From assembly GCA_030673735.1 (NCBI GenBank), contig DAOVIK010000086.1, positions 1 to 6,589 of the forward strand: a stretch of 6,589 bases of DNA. The letters are read 5' to 3'. The position numbers and the translations under genes were made by a program. Every line of letters starts with the position of its first letter. Positions within the stretch are counted from its first letter, which is position 1. This stretch comes from Anaerolineae bacterium (GTDB lineage Bacteria; Chloroflexota; Anaerolineae; Anaerolineales; E44-bin32). Below are positions 6,163-6,589 of this stretch, one piece after another. A model generated the notes under the pieces. It ran no database searches and was not told the origin of the DNA. It saw only the letters and a program-made list of their open reading frames with translations.

Positions 6163-6175
6163 TTCAAGCTTTGAA
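6163..6175. promoter_or_regulatory. 13-bp inverted repeat TTCAAGCTTTGAA, candidate operator
   Basis: TTCAA and TTGAA flank a GCT centre as a perfect 5-3-5 inverted repeat, 55 nt before the ATG of the YvlD-like gene. It shares TTCA-N5-TGAA with the palindrome at 2545-2557. TTGAAA at 6171-6176 also resembles a -35 hexamer, but no good -10 lies 16-18 nt downstream. The surrounding gap (6116-6230) contains no ORF or convincing terminator. Confidence 0.3.
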
Positions 6176-6230
6176 AGCACTGCGCTATGTGGTCCTGTGA
6201 TTGGTGTATCATTGTGCGGAGGAGCTTAGC

Positions 6231-6589
6231 ATGCAACGAATGATCTTGCGATGGGCGATCAATGCCGTGGCGTTGGCTGTGGCCATATTGCCGGGCTGGA
6301 TTTCAGGCATCCATGCCCAAGAAACGCGATGGTGGGGCATACTGGGGCTGGCGCTTGTATTCAGTGTGATCAATGCTCTTCTGCGGCCCTTGCTGAAATT
6401 CCTTACCTGCCCCTTGATCATACTCACGCTGGGGCTGTTCACGCTGGCGATCAACACGGCGCTATTCTGGCTCACGGGGTGGGTAGGACAATTCTTCAAC
6501 ATCGGCTTCACTGTGGATGGATTTTGGCCTGCCTTCTGGGGCGGCCTGGTGGTCGGAGTGATCACCGCGGTACTGACGTTGATCCTACG
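6231..6589 (+). CDS. YvlD-like / PF04020 (4-TM 'phage holin superfamily IV') membrane protein, 3' truncated
   Basis: 119 codons are visible and the frame runs off the window end. ATG 6231 has GGAGGAG (6218-6224) at 6-nt spacing. The protein is almost entirely hydrophobic: TM1 about 7-26, TM2 about 35-52, TM3 about 60-82 and the start of TM4 about 100-119. The loop NALLRPLLKFLTCPLIILTL (48-67) and then GLFTLAINTALFWLT (68-82), with GFTVDGFWPAFWGGLVVG (92-109), is the hallmark of PF04020, the family of Bacillus YvlD. The holin label is historical; chromosomal members sit in envelope-stress loci. Its presence here next to DUF4097 and SHOCT-like genes parallels yvlB-yvlD. A 115-nt gap before it, with a palindrome at 6163-6175, allows a separate promoter. 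Confidence 0.88.
   Translation, partial: MQRMILRWAINAVALAVAILPGWISGIHAQETRWWGILGLALVFSVINALLRPLLKFLTCPLIILTLGLFTLAINTALFWLTGWVGQFFNIGFTVDGFWPAFWGGLVVGVITAVLTLIL

Noticed and set aside
6171..6212. TTGAAA (6171-6176) with TATCAT (6207-6212) as a promoter for the YvlD-like gene
   Set aside because: The spacing is 30 nt and no better -10 element occurs 16-18 nt after TTGAAA.
6231..6589. Interpretation of the PF04020 protein as a phage holin and hence a prophage
   Set aside because: No endolysin, structural, integrase or other phage gene is present, and chromosomal PF04020 members are common next to YvlB-like genes.

Overview
The window reads as one continuous block of plus-strand genes from a bacterium of fairly high GC (high 50s by eye). 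Gene order and domain content suggest a Chloroflexota (Anaerolineae-like) genome, because DUF2089 proteins, SHOCT-like/DUF4097 proteins and tandem MFS exporters are common neighbours there. This placement rests on recalled family resemblance and not on a marker gene, so it is tentative. No rRNA, tRNA, CRISPR array, insertion sequence or phage gene was found.

Layout: (1) 1-306, the 3' part of a DUF2089-type zinc-ribbon/HTH protein. (2) A GC-rich hairpin at 315-339 in the gap that follows. (3) 373-1491, a cytoplasmic DUF4097/YvlB-like solenoid protein carrying nine Gly-Gly-Asp rungs. (4) 1488-2477, a tandem-GNAT acetyltransferase overlapping the previous stop by ATGA. (5) 2478-2623, a gap with two perfect inverted repeats and a possible 31-codon ORF. 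(6) 2624-3895 and 3913-5145, two different full-length MFS exporters in tandem. (7) 5176-5730 and 5744-6115, a paralogous pair of small SHOCT-like proteins, one membrane-anchored and one soluble. (8) 6116-6230, a gap with another palindrome. (9) 6231 to the window end, the start of a YvlD-like (PF04020) four-helix membrane protein.

The theme linking the locus is a roughly 28-residue SHOCT-like helical hairpin (ER-x-x-IL-x-x-(L/I)-E-x-GKI-x-x-(E/D)-x-A-x-x-LL). It occurs in four separate proteins: at the C-terminus of genes 1 and 2 and at the N-terminus of the two small proteins. Combined with a DUF4097 protein and a YvlD-like protein, this resembles the yvlABCD/Lia-type cell-envelope stress loci of Firmicutes, here with two efflux pumps and an acetyltransferase inserted. 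My working inference is an envelope-stress or toxic-compound response island: the SHOCT-like module would mediate assembly between cytoplasmic and membrane-bound partners, and the MFS pumps and GNAT enzyme would remove or modify a compound. A 13-bp palindrome of the form TTCA-N5-TGAA lies 55-66 nt before the start codon of both the first MFS gene and the YvlD-like gene, and could be a shared operator.
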